The translations under genes and the position numbers were made by a program. Positions 52,244 to 62,223 of a DNA stretch of 64,000 nucleotides are shown here, piece by piece. How positions within the stretch are numbered: the stretch's first letter is position 1; every line of letters begins with the position of its first letter. The stretch is from JABDQA01 sp963824415 (lineage in GTDB: Bacteria > Desulfobacterota > Desulfobulbia > Desulfobulbales > Desulfocapsaceae). The stretch spans positions 248,001 to 312,000 of the forward strand of contig CAWGPM010000001.1 in NCBI GenBank assembly GCA_963824415.1, in the 5' to 3' direction. The notes beneath the pieces are model-generated. The model was not told the DNA's origin. It did not search any database and worked only from the letters and a program-made list of their open reading frames with translations.

Positions 52244-53182
52244 ATGCTCAAATCTATAAAATCACTAGTTTTTCTGAGTTTTATTATTGTTGGAGTTTCT
52301 TTGCTGCTGGTGATTTTTATGGGGTTTCGCCAGTATCGTCTCAGCAACCAGTATGGCGAAATCAGTGCGTTGAGTGAACGCGCCCTGTTTGGTTTCTCCA
52401 CGATCCGTGAGCAGGTAACGGAACATCTGATAGGCGGCGACTATGGCCGGATCAAAGCGTCTATACCGGATATCGAACAGCTCAATAATACCATATCCCA
52501 GCTTTACGACGTCAAGGTGATCCCAGCTCAGTACAAGCTGGCCATGGCGGATTCGATCGATCTGAGCAATCTGGTGATCGGCCTGCGTAAACTCGACAGT
52601 GCGGAGGATAAAGTGGCGGCCGGTCTGGCTCTGCAGCAGGAGATGCGCTCGATCGGCGGCAACCTGATGAAGGTGGACCGCATTATCACCGGACAGATCC
52701 GGGATTCGGTGATAGCCTTTCAGCTCAGTGTTATCGGAACGATGGGTGTGCTGATCAGTTGCGCCAGCTTTATCCTGATCGTACTTTATAAAAAAGCGGT
52801 CAGACCGCTTCTGGAACTCTCGAAGCAAACCGAACAGAATCAGGAGGCGCAGCGCTTATTTCAATGTTCGTCCGAGGCAGGATCCGAGATTCTGGTTTTC
52901 GTTGATTCAGTAAACCGGATGCTTGAAAAGTCGGCCCTCGAGGCTGAACTTCTCAAACACGCCCCGCCTGATGATGTGGATCTGCTTTCAACCACGGTCA
53001 ATGAAACGACCAATGGCCTCAATGCGGTAATCAACTATGCGGAACTGCTGCTGGAATCTGATGCTGAACTATTGAGCGAGCAGCAGCGCGACATGCTCAC
53101 CAGAATCATCGAAAACGGAACGCGGATCGGGGAACAATGGCAGAATATCAGCCGGATTTTTATCACCTCAGAGCAGGGTTAA
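52244..53182 (+). CDS. Membrane sensor with a degenerate histidine-kinase dimerisation domain
   Basis: A 312-residue protein with two transmembrane helices (about 8-28 and 160-182) flanking a helical periplasmic sensor region of about 130 residues. A HAMP-like linker follows (KAVRPLLELSKQ). The C-terminus resembles a HisKA helix pair (VNETTNGLNAVINYAELL; RIIENGTRIGEQW), but an Asn stands where the phosphoacceptor His should be and there is no ATPase domain. It is probably a pseudo-kinase or a signal adaptor. Located 8 nt after ftsH it may regulate or be degraded by that protease. Confidence 0.7.
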   Translation: MLKSIKSLVFLSFIIVGVSLLLVIFMGFRQYRLSNQYGEISALSERALFGFSTIREQVTEHLIGGDYGRIKASIPDIEQLNNTISQLYDVKVIPAQYKLAMADSIDLSNLVIGLRKLDSAEDKVAAGLALQQEMRSIGGNLMKVDRIITGQIRDSVIAFQLSVIGTMGVLISCASFILIVLYKKAVRPLLELSKQTEQNQEAQRLFQCSSEAGSEILVFVDSVNRMLEKSALEAELLKHAPPDDVDLLSTTVNETTNGLNAVINYAELLLESDAELLSEQQRDMLTRIIENGTRIGEQWQNISRIFITSEQG

Positions 53183-53228
53183 TCTTTTTGAGCGGCCCTC
53201 CTGTCTCCTGTATACAGGAGAAAACTAC

Positions 53229-54044
53229 CTAGCCGAAACGTCCCGTTATGTAATCTTCGGTCAGTTGATGGCCTGGGTTGGTAAAGATCTTGTCGGTGGC
53301 TCCGACTTCCACCAGGCTGCCCAGGTGAAAATAGGCGGTGCGCTGGGAGACTCTGGCTGCCTGCTGCATCGCATGGGTGACGATAACGATCGAGTACTGG
53401 GTGCGGAGTTCGGCGATCAGTTCCTCGATCTTGGCGGTGGCAATGGGATCCAGCGCGGAACAGGGCTCGTCCATCAGGATAACCTCGGGGCTCACCGCAA
53501 TGGCCCGGGCAATGCAGAGCCGCTGCTGCTGTCCCCCGGACAGACCGGTGCCCGGTTCTCCGAGGCGGTCCTTGACCTCTTCCCAGAGCCCGGCTTTGAC
53601 CAGTGAAGTCTCGACGATGCTGTCCAACTCGTGCTTATTTGCGATCAGTCCGTGGATTTTGGGTCCGTAGGCGACATTGTCATAGATCGATTTGGGAAAC
53701 GGGTTCGGTTTCTGAAAAACCATCCCGACCCGGGCCCTCAGCGGTACCACGTCGACACTGGAATGGTAGATATCCATCCCGTCCAGGGTGATGTCGCCAG
53801 TAACCCGGCAGCTTGCCACCGTGTCGTTCATCCGGTTCAGGCAGCGCAGAAATGTTGATTTGCCGCAGCCCGACGGCCCGATCATGGCCAGCACTTCATT
53901 ACAGGCAACATCGATGCTGACCTGTTTGATCGCGCAGGTTTCTCCGTAATAGACGTCAACGTCTCTGCAGGACATGCGGGGATTTTCCACGAAGGGATTT
54001 CCCACCGTGTTTTTGATGTCGGTATCAAGGTGCGTCTCCGTCAT
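53229..54044 (-). CDS. pstB: Phosphate ABC transporter ATP-binding protein
   Basis: A 271-residue ABC ATPase of the PstB type, taking the ATG at 54044. Starts at 54104 and 54155 are also open. Motifs: MSCRDVDVYYGE, Walker A GPSGCGKSTFLR, the PstB-specific VGMVFQKPNPFPKSIYDNV, signature LSGGQQQR and Walker B ILMDEPCSAL. It drives high-affinity phosphate import with PstC and PstA. It is the last gene of the phoU-pstC-pstA-pstS-pstB series. Confidence 0.93.
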   Translation of the reverse strand: MTETHLDTDIKNTVGNPFVENPRMSCRDVDVYYGETCAIKQVSIDVACNEVLAMIGPSGCGKSTFLRCLNRMNDTVASCRVTGDITLDGMDIYHSSVDVVPLRARVGMVFQKPNPFPKSIYDNVAYGPKIHGLIANKHELDSIVETSLVKAGLWEEVKDRLGEPGTGLSGGQQQRLCIARAIAVSPEVILMDEPCSALDPIATAKIEELIAELRTQYSIVIVTHAMQQAARVSQRTAYFHLGSLVEVGATDKIFTNPGHQLTEDYITGRFG

Positions 54045-54229
54045 GGTCTGCTCTTCGGCGAAGGGTGGAAACGTTGATTGCAGCGCTTCTACAGTGATGT
54101 CCATCTGAATCTCTGGTCTATCTGTTGGCCAACATGGAAGCCACCGGAAGAGCACGATGATTGAATGCTTCTTCCGGTGACCAATTGAGCTGTCCGGCTA
54201 TGAAAAGCCACAGCCGTTAAAACACTTTC

Positions 54230-55275
54230 TTACTGCATTGCCATCGGCTTGAGCTCTTTGACATCCATCGCAAACTGCTTGCGCTCTGCATCCGGCATCG
54301 GAATCATGCCCTTGTCGGCCAGATATCCTTCCGGTCCCCAGGTCTTTTCACTGGTGAACTCAGCCAGATACTCGGCGATGCCCGGAATGGTTCCAACATG
54401 GGCCTTTTTCACATAGAAAAACAGCGGACGGGATACCGGGTATTTGCCATCGGCAATGTTTTCAAAGGTAGGTGCCTCACCTTCGACGATCGAGCCCTGA
54501 ATCACATCTGCGTTCTGATCAAGAAATGAAAAACCAAAAATTCCAAACGCGTTCGGGTTGGCCTGCAGTTTCTGGACGATCAGGTTGTCGTTTTCGCCGG
54601 CTTCGATGTAACCGCCGTCCTCACGCACCGTCTGGGCAGCTTTCTGGTAAGCCTTCTTGTCAGCTTTCATCAATGCCTCCATGCCCTCGACCTGTTCAGC
54701 CCCGACATCCATAACCAGCTCGACAAAGGCGTCACGGGTACCGGAGGTCGGCGGAGGGCCGAGTACCTCGATGGCCACGTCAGGAAGAGCCGAGTTGACA
54801 TCTTTCCAGGTTTTGTGAGGATTGGCCATCAGTTTGCCGTCATCACCCGGGATATCCTTGGCCAGTGCCAGGAAAATATCTTTGCGGGTAAGATTAATCT
54901 GGTCGGCATTCTTGGAGTTGGCCAGGACGATGCCGTCATAGCCGATTTTTACTTCGACGATGTCCTTGATGCCGTTGGCAGCGCATTGTTCCTGCTCCGA
55001 TTTCTTGATGGCCCGCGAAGCGTTGGTGATGTCCGGATGTTCGACGCCAACGCCGGCGCAGAACAGTTTCAGACCCGCCGCCCGAACCGGTTGATTCGAT
55101 TTTCGGGGTCTTGAAATTGACTGGTTTGTCCGAACTGCTCGGCGACCACCGTGGCAAACGGATAGACCGTCGAAGAGCCAACGATTGAGATGTAGTCGCG
55201 GTTGGCGTGCGCCGGAGAGCTCATCAATGCAGCAGTTGCAAATGCTCCGGCAATAATTAAGCCTTTTACTTTCAT
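54230..55275 (-). pseudogene. pstS: Phosphate-binding protein, interrupted by two one-base frameshifts
   Basis: Three frames read in turn give a normal PstS. The first (from 55275) has a signal peptide and ISIVGSSTVYPFATVVAEQFG. The frame shifts at 55114-55116 (one extra base in AAA) into FKTPKIESTGSGGG, then again at 55074-55076 (one extra C on the plus strand) into LKLFCAGVGVEHPDITNAS, which stays open to the stop and includes PTSGTRDAFVELV. Deleting one base at each place restores the whole protein. Two indels within 45 bp, both in short homopolymer runs, suggest sequencing error, but a real pseudogene is not excluded. Confidence 0.88.
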
Positions 55276-55352
55276 GTTCGTTTCTCCCTACATGAGGTTT
55301 GGTTGGAGTGCCAATTGTTGCTGGTCAGCAAATTCTTTTTACTTCCTTGTTG

Positions 55353-56630
55353 CTACCATTTGATTTCAAACTTTTTGCGCATATAGACAGCCGCCGCATT
55401 CATCATGATCAGAAAGCCGAGCAGCACGATGATGGCCGCAGATGTTTTCTCGGTAAAGGCCCGTTCCGGGCTGTCGGCCCAGAGATAAATCTGCACCGGC
55501 AGGGCCGCGGCCGGATCGGTTATCGAACCGGGGATGTCGACGATAAAGGCGACCATGCCGATCATCAGCAGCGGCGCCGTTTCCCCGAGCGCCTGGGCCA
55601 TGCCGATAATCGTCCCGGTCAGCATGCCGGGCAGGGCCAGCGGCAGCACATGATGAAATACGGTCTGAATCTTGGAGGCGCCGACCCCGAGCGCCGCTTC
55701 TCTGATCGACGGCGGAACCGATTTAAGCGACGCCCGCGCAGCTATGATAATGGTGGGCAGGGTCATCAGGGTAAGGACCAGACCGCCGACCAGCGGGGTC
55801 GAGCGCGGAATTCCCCAGAAATTGATAAAGATCGCCAGGCCGAGCAGACCGAAAATAATAGACGGCACCGCGGCCAGGTTGTTGATATTGATTTCGATAA
55901 TGTCGGTAAACGTATTGTCGGGCGCAAACTCTTCGAGATAGATGGCCGCCGCCACGCCCATCGGAAAAGATAATAGCAGGGTAATGAGCAGGGTATACAA
56001 CGAGCCTTTCACCGCGCCCAGGATTCCGGCCAGCTCGGGTTCGCGGGAATCTCCAGAGGTGAAGAAGTTGGCATTGAATTTCATCTCGAGCCGATTGCCG
56101 CGTTCAAGTGTCTTTATCCACTCGTATTGTTTGTCCTTGATGCGGCGGTTGACTTCGGGCTGACTCATATCGATATTGCCCTTGATCAGCATGTCCACGT
56201 CGTCTTTGGCGGGAACCCATATCTTCTGCCTGGTGCCGATCAGTTTCGGCTTAGCTTCCACCATGTCCATGAGTTTGAAAGCGGCGCCTTTGCTGACCAG
56301 CGCATTGAGCATCCGCTTGTCACTTCGACCGCTGACATCGGGAAAAAGCTCGGCCAGAGAGGCCTTGATGATGCCCTGGAAATCCCCTTTGGCCAGGTCC
56401 TCCTCGGGGAAAAAGCTCTGATCAAGCGACACGTCAAGCTGAATAAAAGCCTGCCTGAAGGCACCATGGCCGCTGCCGATAACAGTGGTGAGCAGAAACA
56501 CCAGAAAGGCCAGCGCGACAAAGATAGCCCCGAGGCCAAATATCTTGAAGCGCTGTTCTGCCCGGTAGCGGCGTTTCAAGCGATTGGTGAACTCGGCAGA
56601 AAACGGATCCATCTTGGTTGGAGTGGTCAT
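55353..56630 (-). CDS. pstA: Phosphate ABC transporter permease
   Basis: A 425-residue membrane protein. One N-terminal helix (about 35-55) precedes a periplasmic region of about 150 residues, longer than in E. coli PstA. The C-terminal half is the BPD-transp-1 permease domain with the EAA-loop EAALGVGASKIQTVFHHVLPLA and IGMAQALGETAPLLMIG. It forms the channel with PstC. The extended N-terminus occurs in several other bacterial PstA proteins. Confidence 0.92.
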   Translation of the reverse strand: MTTPTKMDPFSAEFTNRLKRRYRAEQRFKIFGLGAIFVALAFLVFLLTTVIGSGHGAFRQAFIQLDVSLDQSFFPEEDLAKGDFQGIIKASLAELFPDVSGRSDKRMLNALVSKGAAFKLMDMVEAKPKLIGTRQKIWVPAKDDVDMLIKGNIDMSQPEVNRRIKDKQYEWIKTLERGNRLEMKFNANFFTSGDSREPELAGILGAVKGSLYTLLITLLLSFPMGVAAAIYLEEFAPDNTFTDIIEININNLAAVPSIIFGLLGLAIFINFWGIPRSTPLVGGLVLTLMTLPTIIIAARASLKSVPPSIREAALGVGASKIQTVFHHVLPLALPGMLTGTIIGMAQALGETAPLLMIGMVAFIVDIPGSITDPAAALPVQIYLWADSPERAFTEKTSAAIIVLLGFLIMMNAAAVYMRKKFEIKW

Positions 56631-56691
56631 GAAATAATTATGTAGTTGAGCGTCGCTATGTTTTGATCAGCAAATGATTTTATTTTTCTTC

Positions 56692-58074
56692 TTATTCATA
56701 CTGTTCCCGGTATTTTCTAACGACACGCAGCGCAATGAAGTTCAACACCAGCGTGAAGACGAACAGCACCAGCCCCAGCGCAAAGGCGGCAAGGGTCTTC
56801 GGGGAATCGAACTCCTGGTCCCCGACCAGCAGGGTGACGATCTGGACCGTCACCGTAGTAACCGCCTGGAACGGATTGGCGGTCAGATTTGCGGCCAGTC
56901 CTGCAGCCATCACCACAATCATGGTTTCCCCGATTGCCCGTGAAACCGCCAGCAGGATGCCACCGACGATACCTGGCAGGGCGGCTGGAAAAATCACATA
57001 GAGGATGGTTTCGAACTTGGTGGCGCCCAGGCCGTAGGACCCGTCCCGCAGGGCCTGGGGAACCGCGTGGATGACATCGTCTGAGAGCGAGGAGACGAAT
57101 GGGATAATCATGATTCCCATCACCAGTCCGGCGGCCATCGCACTTTCGGAGGCTACTGAAACATGGAAAAATCCGCCGAGATCTCTGATCAGCGGGGCTA
57201 TGGTAAGGGCTGCGAAAAAGCCGTAGACCACGGTCGGGATACCAGCCAGGATTTCCAGCAGCGGCTTGACCATGGTTCTGAAGTGCCTGTCAGCGAATTC
57301 CGATAGGTAAATTGCCGAGAGCAGTCCGATTGGAATAGCCACCAGCATTGCAATCGTGGCGATCATAAAGGTGCCGGCGAATACCGGAACGGCACCGAAA
57401 GCACCAGAAGAGCCGGCCTGATCAGCCCGTATTGCCATTTGCGGACTCCAGCTCAGCCCAAATAAAAAATCCTGAAGCGGAATAATTTTAAAGAACCGGA
57501 TGGCCTCGAACAGAACCGAAAGCACAATGCCCAGGGTGGTAAGAATGGCGACCCCGGAGCAGATTATCAGGATCAGTTTGACGATGCCCTCAACGATATT
57601 TCTGGCTCGCAGGGTGGTTGAAATAGAGCGGTAGGCGACGGTGCTCAGAAAGAACATCAGCAGCAGCACCGCAGTGGTGAGGATGGTACGGTAGTTCTGC
57701 CTGATCTGGGCGTATCGATCGGCTGCCTGGAGGATCTCAGGCTCCTTGCTTACCGTGACATTGCCGGCCAGTAGGTTTTTGATGTCGTTGAGAACCAGCG
57801 AGGCGGTGCCTTTATCGGCGGTCAATTCAAGCGGCAGTTCGTGCATGACTCTCGAGTCGATTACCGAAGTTTCAATGGACACCCACACTCCATAGATCAA
57901 CAGGGCCGGAAGCAGAGCCGCCAGCCCGGTCAGCATGCCGTAGTGGTTGGGCAGTGAATGAAGCTGCGGTATTCCGCCATGGGCAGCCGCCACTTTGAGC
58001 GCCCTGAACCGGCCCAGGAAAAAGGTGCTGAGCCCCAGGATCAGGATGGCAGGAAAGAGATAGGAGAAGAACAT
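56692..58074 (-). CDS. pstC: Phosphate ABC transporter permease
   Basis: A 460-residue membrane protein with an N-terminal extension (two helices and a periplasmic loop) and a C-terminal permease domain with EAA-loop DGSYGLGATKFETILYVIFP and AVSRAIGETMIVVMAAG. It has the typical FFKIIPLQDFLFGLSWSP segment of PstC. It is 61 nt upstream of pstA and 25 nt after phoU on the minus strand. Confidence 0.93.
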   Translation of the reverse strand: MFFSYLFPAILILGLSTFFLGRFRALKVAAAHGGIPQLHSLPNHYGMLTGLAALLPALLIYGVWVSIETSVIDSRVMHELPLELTADKGTASLVLNDIKNLLAGNVTVSKEPEILQAADRYAQIRQNYRTILTTAVLLLMFFLSTVAYRSISTTLRARNIVEGIVKLILIICSGVAILTTLGIVLSVLFEAIRFFKIIPLQDFLFGLSWSPQMAIRADQAGSSGAFGAVPVFAGTFMIATIAMLVAIPIGLLSAIYLSEFADRHFRTMVKPLLEILAGIPTVVYGFFAALTIAPLIRDLGGFFHVSVASESAMAAGLVMGIMIIPFVSSLSDDVIHAVPQALRDGSYGLGATKFETILYVIFPAALPGIVGGILLAVSRAIGETMIVVMAAGLAANLTANPFQAVTTVTVQIVTLLVGDQEFDSPKTLAAFALGLVLFVFTLVLNFIALRVVRKYREQYE

Positions 58075-58099
58075 CGGTGTCGGCTTCAGCTGGCCTTAA

Positions 58100-58765
58100 T
58101 CATGCGTTTGCTCTGGTGACGATTCCTTCTATGAGGTAAATCGCCTCTTCGGCAATATTGGTCGCCCGATCTGCCATCCGCTCGAGATGGCGGGCCAGCA
58201 GATAGGTGTTGATCAGGCCGCCGGGGTGTTCCGGGTGCTGGCGGATAATGTCCTTGATGGTGTGATAGACATGGTTGCGATACTCATCGACAACATCGTC
58301 CATCAGAAAGACCTTGCGCGCCAGGGAGGCATCGCGGTTGATCAGCGCATCGAGGCTGTATTTCAGCATCGTGATTACCTTCTCCGACATATAGGAAAAA
58401 TTGATCCCCGCGATGTATTGCTTGCTCTGCGAGTTGTTTATGGCCTGGGCCCGCTGGGCGATGTTGACCGCAAAGTCGGCAATCCGCTCCAGCTCGTTAT
58501 TCACCTTGATCACCGTCACGATAAAGCGCAGATCGCCCGCCACCGGCTGATGCAGGGCCAGTATCTTCAGACAGTCTTCCTCGATGCCAATCTCCAGCTC
58601 ATCAATCTCGTAATCAGAGAGAACCAGGGAACGGGCTACTTGGTCGTCGTAGTTATGAATTAACGACGTGGCGCGGCGCACCCGATCCTCGACCTGGGCA
58701 CTCATATGAAGGAGCTTTTTGTTGAGTTTCTTGAGCTCGATATGAAAGGTGTAAAATGGTTCCAT
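58100..58765 (-). CDS. phoU: Phosphate signalling regulator PhoU
   Basis: A 221-residue all-helical protein with the two repeated PhoU three-helix bundles. Metal-ligand motifs are EIDELEIGIEEDCLKILALHQPVAGDLR (the ExxxD and RxL elements are visible in EIDELE and PVAGDLRF) and the second-repeat DDVVDEYRNHVYHT. It links PstSCAB activity to PhoR inhibition. It is first in this operon instead of last, which is unusual. Confidence 0.93.
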   Translation of the reverse strand: MEPFYTFHIELKKLNKKLLHMSAQVEDRVRRATSLIHNYDDQVARSLVLSDYEIDELEIGIEEDCLKILALHQPVAGDLRFIVTVIKVNNELERIADFAVNIAQRAQAINNSQSKQYIAGINFSYMSEKVITMLKYSLDALINRDASLARKVFLMDDVVDEYRNHVYHTIKDIIRQHPEHPGGLINTYLLARHLERMADRATNIAEEAIYLIEGIVTRANA

Positions 58766-59058
58766 ATTGGTTATTTCAGTTATCTACATGCTTTTCGTGA
58801 GTGATGGGCAAATCAGTTCACGGGTATGCCGGCAACTCTAGGGCAGTTGTGTTTATTTACGGTTACGGAAATATTAGGATTGCGTTTGAAGTGCGAAAAG
58901 CACTTGCAGGCAAAATTAAAATGCTGAACATTGAACTCTGTAAGAGGCAAATCCGGGCAAAACTGATGTTTTTGAGAGAACTTATCCTGTTATTTTCGCA
59001 GCTATGAAGCAGGCTTTGATGATCAGCTGGATAGGCACGAAACTGCACACAGAGAGCC

Positions 59059-59775
59059 ATGGGAAAGATAACGATACTCGTCGTCGAAGATGAAGCCGCC
59101 ATTCAGCAGCTGGTCAGCTACAACCTGATCAAGGCCGGATTTAACGTGAGTTGCGCGGACAGTGGAGAAGAAGCGCTCGATATCCTCTTGAAGGAAGATA
59201 TTGACTGCATCCTGCTCGACCTGATGCTGCCCGGCATGAGCGGCCTTGAAGTATGCGAAAAGATCAGGCGTAAAGCGGAGAAGAGCGGCAGCTATATACC
59301 GATTGTGATGCTGACCGCCAAAGGCGAAGAAGAAGACATCGTGGAAGGTCTCGAGTACGGGGCTGATGACTATGTCACCAAGCCGTTCAGCCCCAAGGTG
59401 CTGATCGCTCGGATCAAAGCGGTCCTGAGGCGGGGCTTCGAACATCAGAAGTCGGATTCCCAGGCGGATCAGGGAGTCATCGCGGTCGATGATCTGGAGA
59501 TCAACAAAGGCCGGCATGAAGTTACCCTTGGCGGTGAGCAACTGCATCTGACCATGACAGAATTCGGTATCCTGGTGCTGCTTGCCGGAAAACCGGGCTG
59601 GGTGTTTACCCGGCAGCAGATTATCGACTCGGTCAGGGGCTACGATTTTCTGATTACCCCCAGGGCCATAGATGTCCAGATCTTCGGTCTGCGCAAAAAG
59701 ATGGGAGACTGGGGCAGTCTGATTGAGACGGTCAGGGGTGTCGGTTATCGCTTCAGATCGGATGCCCAGGTGTGA
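59059..59775 (+). CDS. phoB: Phosphate regulon response regulator
   Basis: A 238-residue OmpR/PhoB-type regulator. Receiver domain with Asp54 in ILLDLMLPGMSG, MLTAKGEEEDIVEGLEYGADDYVTKPF and the winged-HTH Trans_reg_C domain (LTMTEFGILVLLAG; TPRAIDVQIFGLRKKMG; VRGVGYRF). It reads just 1 nt into phoR. Together with the divergent phoU-pst genes this is a phosphate-starvation regulator. Confidence 0.92.
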   Translation: MGKITILVVEDEAAIQQLVSYNLIKAGFNVSCADSGEEALDILLKEDIDCILLDLMLPGMSGLEVCEKIRRKAEKSGSYIPIVMLTAKGEEEDIVEGLEYGADDYVTKPFSPKVLIARIKAVLRRGFEHQKSDSQADQGVIAVDDLEINKGRHEVTLGGEQLHLTMTEFGILVLLAGKPGWVFTRQQIIDSVRGYDFLITPRAIDVQIFGLRKKMGDWGSLIETVRGVGYRFRSDAQV

Positions 59776-59776
59776 C

Positions 59777-61609
59777 ATGGTTATCAAACAGAAAAAGCTT
59801 TTCTGGCAGATTTTTCTCGTCCACCTGGCCATCCTGCTGCTGACCATCGGCCTGGTCGCCTGGTACAGTTCCCGCACCTTCGATGACTTCTATCTCGAAG
59901 AGACCGGGGCGGACCTGCAGAATCGGGCCTACCTGATCCAGTCGCGGGTACTCGAACTGCTCAGTTCGGACGATACCCAATACCTTAGAAGTTTCGTAAT
60001 CACGTCCGGGCGGGCCTCGGGCACCAGGATCACCGTAATTATGCCGGACGGCAGTGTTGTCGCGGATACCAACGAGGACCCGGAGGTGATGGATAACCAC
60101 CGCCAGCGTCCGGAAATAGACACCGCGTTTTCAGGAATACCCGGGCAATCGCTGCGTTTTTCCAATACTTTGGGGCAGCGCATGCTCTATTCGGCAATTC
60201 CCCTTTACCAGACCGCAGCCGCGGCCACGGCCGGCAGCGGGCAGGGGGTTGTCGCGGTACTGCGCATGTCGATGCCGGTGACTGCAATCGATTCGGCCTT
60301 AAGCGATATACGGATCAAAATTGCCGGAGGTGCGGTAATTGCTATTGTCGGCGCCTTTATCATGACCTTTCTGGTGTCGAGAAATATCAGCCGGCCGCTC
60401 GAAGAGATGACCCGGGGTGCTGAGCAGTATGCCCGGGGAGATTTTTCCCAACGTATGCTGCTGACCCAGAAGAAGACGGCCTCCAAAGAGATAGCCAGCC
60501 TGGCCACTGCAATGGACCGTATGGCCGGCCAGCTCGACGAAAAGATCAAAACCATCATCAATCAGCACAACCAGCTCGAAACCGTTTTTTCCAGCATGGT
60601 CGAGGCGGTTATCGCAGTCGATCTGGAGGAGCGGATCATCAGCATAAACCAGGCCGCCGCCCAGATGTTCGGGGTTGAGCGCCAGGGGGCCCAGGGCCGG
60701 CTCATTCAGGAAGTGATCAGAAACGTGGCGCTGCATCAGCAGATAGAACGCATCCTGGAGAAAGGAGAATCGTTCGAAGACGAGATCATTCTGAATAGTC
60801 AGCCCAGCAACACCTATCTGCAGACCCACGTGGTTTCGCTCTATGGCGGAGACTCACGGACCATCGGTGCATTGGTGGTGCTCAACGATGTCACCAGGCT
60901 GCGCCGGCTGGAGCGAATGCGCAGCGATTTCGTGGCTAATGTCTCGCATGAACTGCGTACGCCGATCACCTCGATCAGAGGATACGTCGAAACCCTGCTT
61001 GACGGGGCCCTTGATGAGCGCGAGGATGCCCTGAAATTTCTTGAGATCGTTCTGCGTCAGTCCGAGCAGCTTGAAGAAATAATTGATGATCTGCTGGCGC
61101 TGTCGCGCATTGAAAAAGAGGCCAAGCAAAGCGGTGTGGCCGCAGAACTGCAGGATCTGCGGCCGGTCCTCGAGGAGGCCGTGGAAACCTGCAGGTACAA
61201 GGCCGAAGAGCGCGGTGTGTCGCTTGAGCTGGACTGCCCCGAGCATATCAGCCTGAGGATCAACCAGACACTGATCGAGCAGGCGCTGGCCAATCTGCTG
61301 ATCAATGCAATAACCTACAGCGAGGATGGTCAGCTAGTTATGCTGCGGGCCCGCGAAGTGGAGAAAGAGGGACGCAAACGGGTGAAAATAAGTGTCATCG
61401 ATGAAGGCATCGGCATCGGCGAGGAGCATCTGCCCCGGCTGTTCGAGCGCTTCTACCGCAGCGACAGGGCCCGCAACAGAAAGGCAGGCGGCACCGGGCT
61501 GGGCCTGGCCATCGTCAAACACATTGTCCAGGCCCACGGCGGAGAGGTCGAGGTGCAGAGCAAGATCGGGGTCGGCAGCGAGTTTATTGTGGAACTGGAC
61601 GGCGGCTAG
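59777..61609 (+). CDS. phoR: Phosphate regulon sensor kinase
   Basis: A 610-residue membrane kinase. An N-terminal helix (about 9-30), a periplasmic sensor region of about 150 residues, a second helix (about 175-195) and a HAMP domain (SRNISRPLEEMTRGAEQ) precede a PAS domain (about 268-375). The HisKA domain has DFVANVSHELRTPITSI and the HATPase has NLLINAITYS, DEGIGIG and GGTGLGLAIVKHI. The ATG at 59777 was chosen because it starts 1 nt after the phoB stop. A larger periplasmic domain than E. coli PhoR is normal in many bacteria. Confidence 0.9.
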   Translation: MVIKQKKLFWQIFLVHLAILLLTIGLVAWYSSRTFDDFYLEETGADLQNRAYLIQSRVLELLSSDDTQYLRSFVITSGRASGTRITVIMPDGSVVADTNEDPEVMDNHRQRPEIDTAFSGIPGQSLRFSNTLGQRMLYSAIPLYQTAAAATAGSGQGVVAVLRMSMPVTAIDSALSDIRIKIAGGAVIAIVGAFIMTFLVSRNISRPLEEMTRGAEQYARGDFSQRMLLTQKKTASKEIASLATAMDRMAGQLDEKIKTIINQHNQLETVFSSMVEAVIAVDLEERIISINQAAAQMFGVERQGAQGRLIQEVIRNVALHQQIERILEKGESFEDEIILNSQPSNTYLQTHVVSLYGGDSRTIGALVVLNDVTRLRRLERMRSDFVANVSHELRTPITSIRGYVETLLDGALDEREDALKFLEIVLRQSEQLEEIIDDLLALSRIEKEAKQSGVAAELQDLRPVLEEAVETCRYKAEERGVSLELDCPEHISLRINQTLIEQALANLLINAITYSEDGQLVMLRAREVEKEGRKRVKISVIDEGIGIGEEHLPRLFERFYRSDRARNRKAGGTGLGLAIVKHIVQAHGGEVEVQSKIGVGSEFIVELDGG

Positions 61610-61845
61610 TGTCATGTCAAGTCTCATCTGTCGGATCTGGCTTGACAGGGCCCTAGGTTTATTTGGTGACCGACACCAATATATCTCTTTCAGCATGCTC
61701 TGCAGCAGGATCTCTGTTTCTTCTTTTAAAGCAATTTTCCGCATTTTTCCCCCTTGCAGCCAAAAATGTATTGAATTAGCCGGGGATTTGCAGGTAGTAG
61801 TGTGGGGACGTTATTAGCCTTGCTGATCACCTCGAATCCCAACTG

Positions 61846-62223
61846 ATGTGGATGGGCACACATATTTATCGCTCAATCAAGGAACCGCTCAGAAAAGATC
61901 CTACCCCGGATGAGCGCTGGCGTGGGCCGGACAAAGGGTTGGTATTCTGCTGGGAAAACGGCAGGAAACTGGCGGAAGAGCAAGCCAAACTGGCCAGACG
62001 GGCAAAAAAGGGTGAATTGCCCATGCTCAGCTGGAAAGGCGGAGTTAAAAGGAATCCGAAGAAGAATAAAAAGAACGGATCGCTCTGCTATCTGGCCCAA
62101 CTGCAGGGGCTGCGCGGCGAAGATCTTGATATCCACCTATCCAGTACCTATAAACTTACCTGTGCAAGAACCGGGGTCAAAGTAACCTATTCTGTTGAAA
62201 CCACCGTTTTCGAAGTGGCCTGA
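61846..62223 (+). CDS. Small basic protein of unknown function
   Basis: A 125-residue protein, no signal peptide or membrane segment. Residues about 44-82 are Lys/Arg-rich (KLARRAKKGELP; KRNPKKNKKNG). The N-terminus (IYRSIKEPLRKDPTPDERW) and the C-terminal 30 residues look folded. Start may also be the third codon. I do not recognise the family. Confidence 0.45.
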   Translation: MWMGTHIYRSIKEPLRKDPTPDERWRGPDKGLVFCWENGRKLAEEQAKLARRAKKGELPMLSWKGGVKRNPKKNKKNGSLCYLAQLQGLRGEDLDIHLSSTYKLTCARTGVKVTYSVETTVFEVA

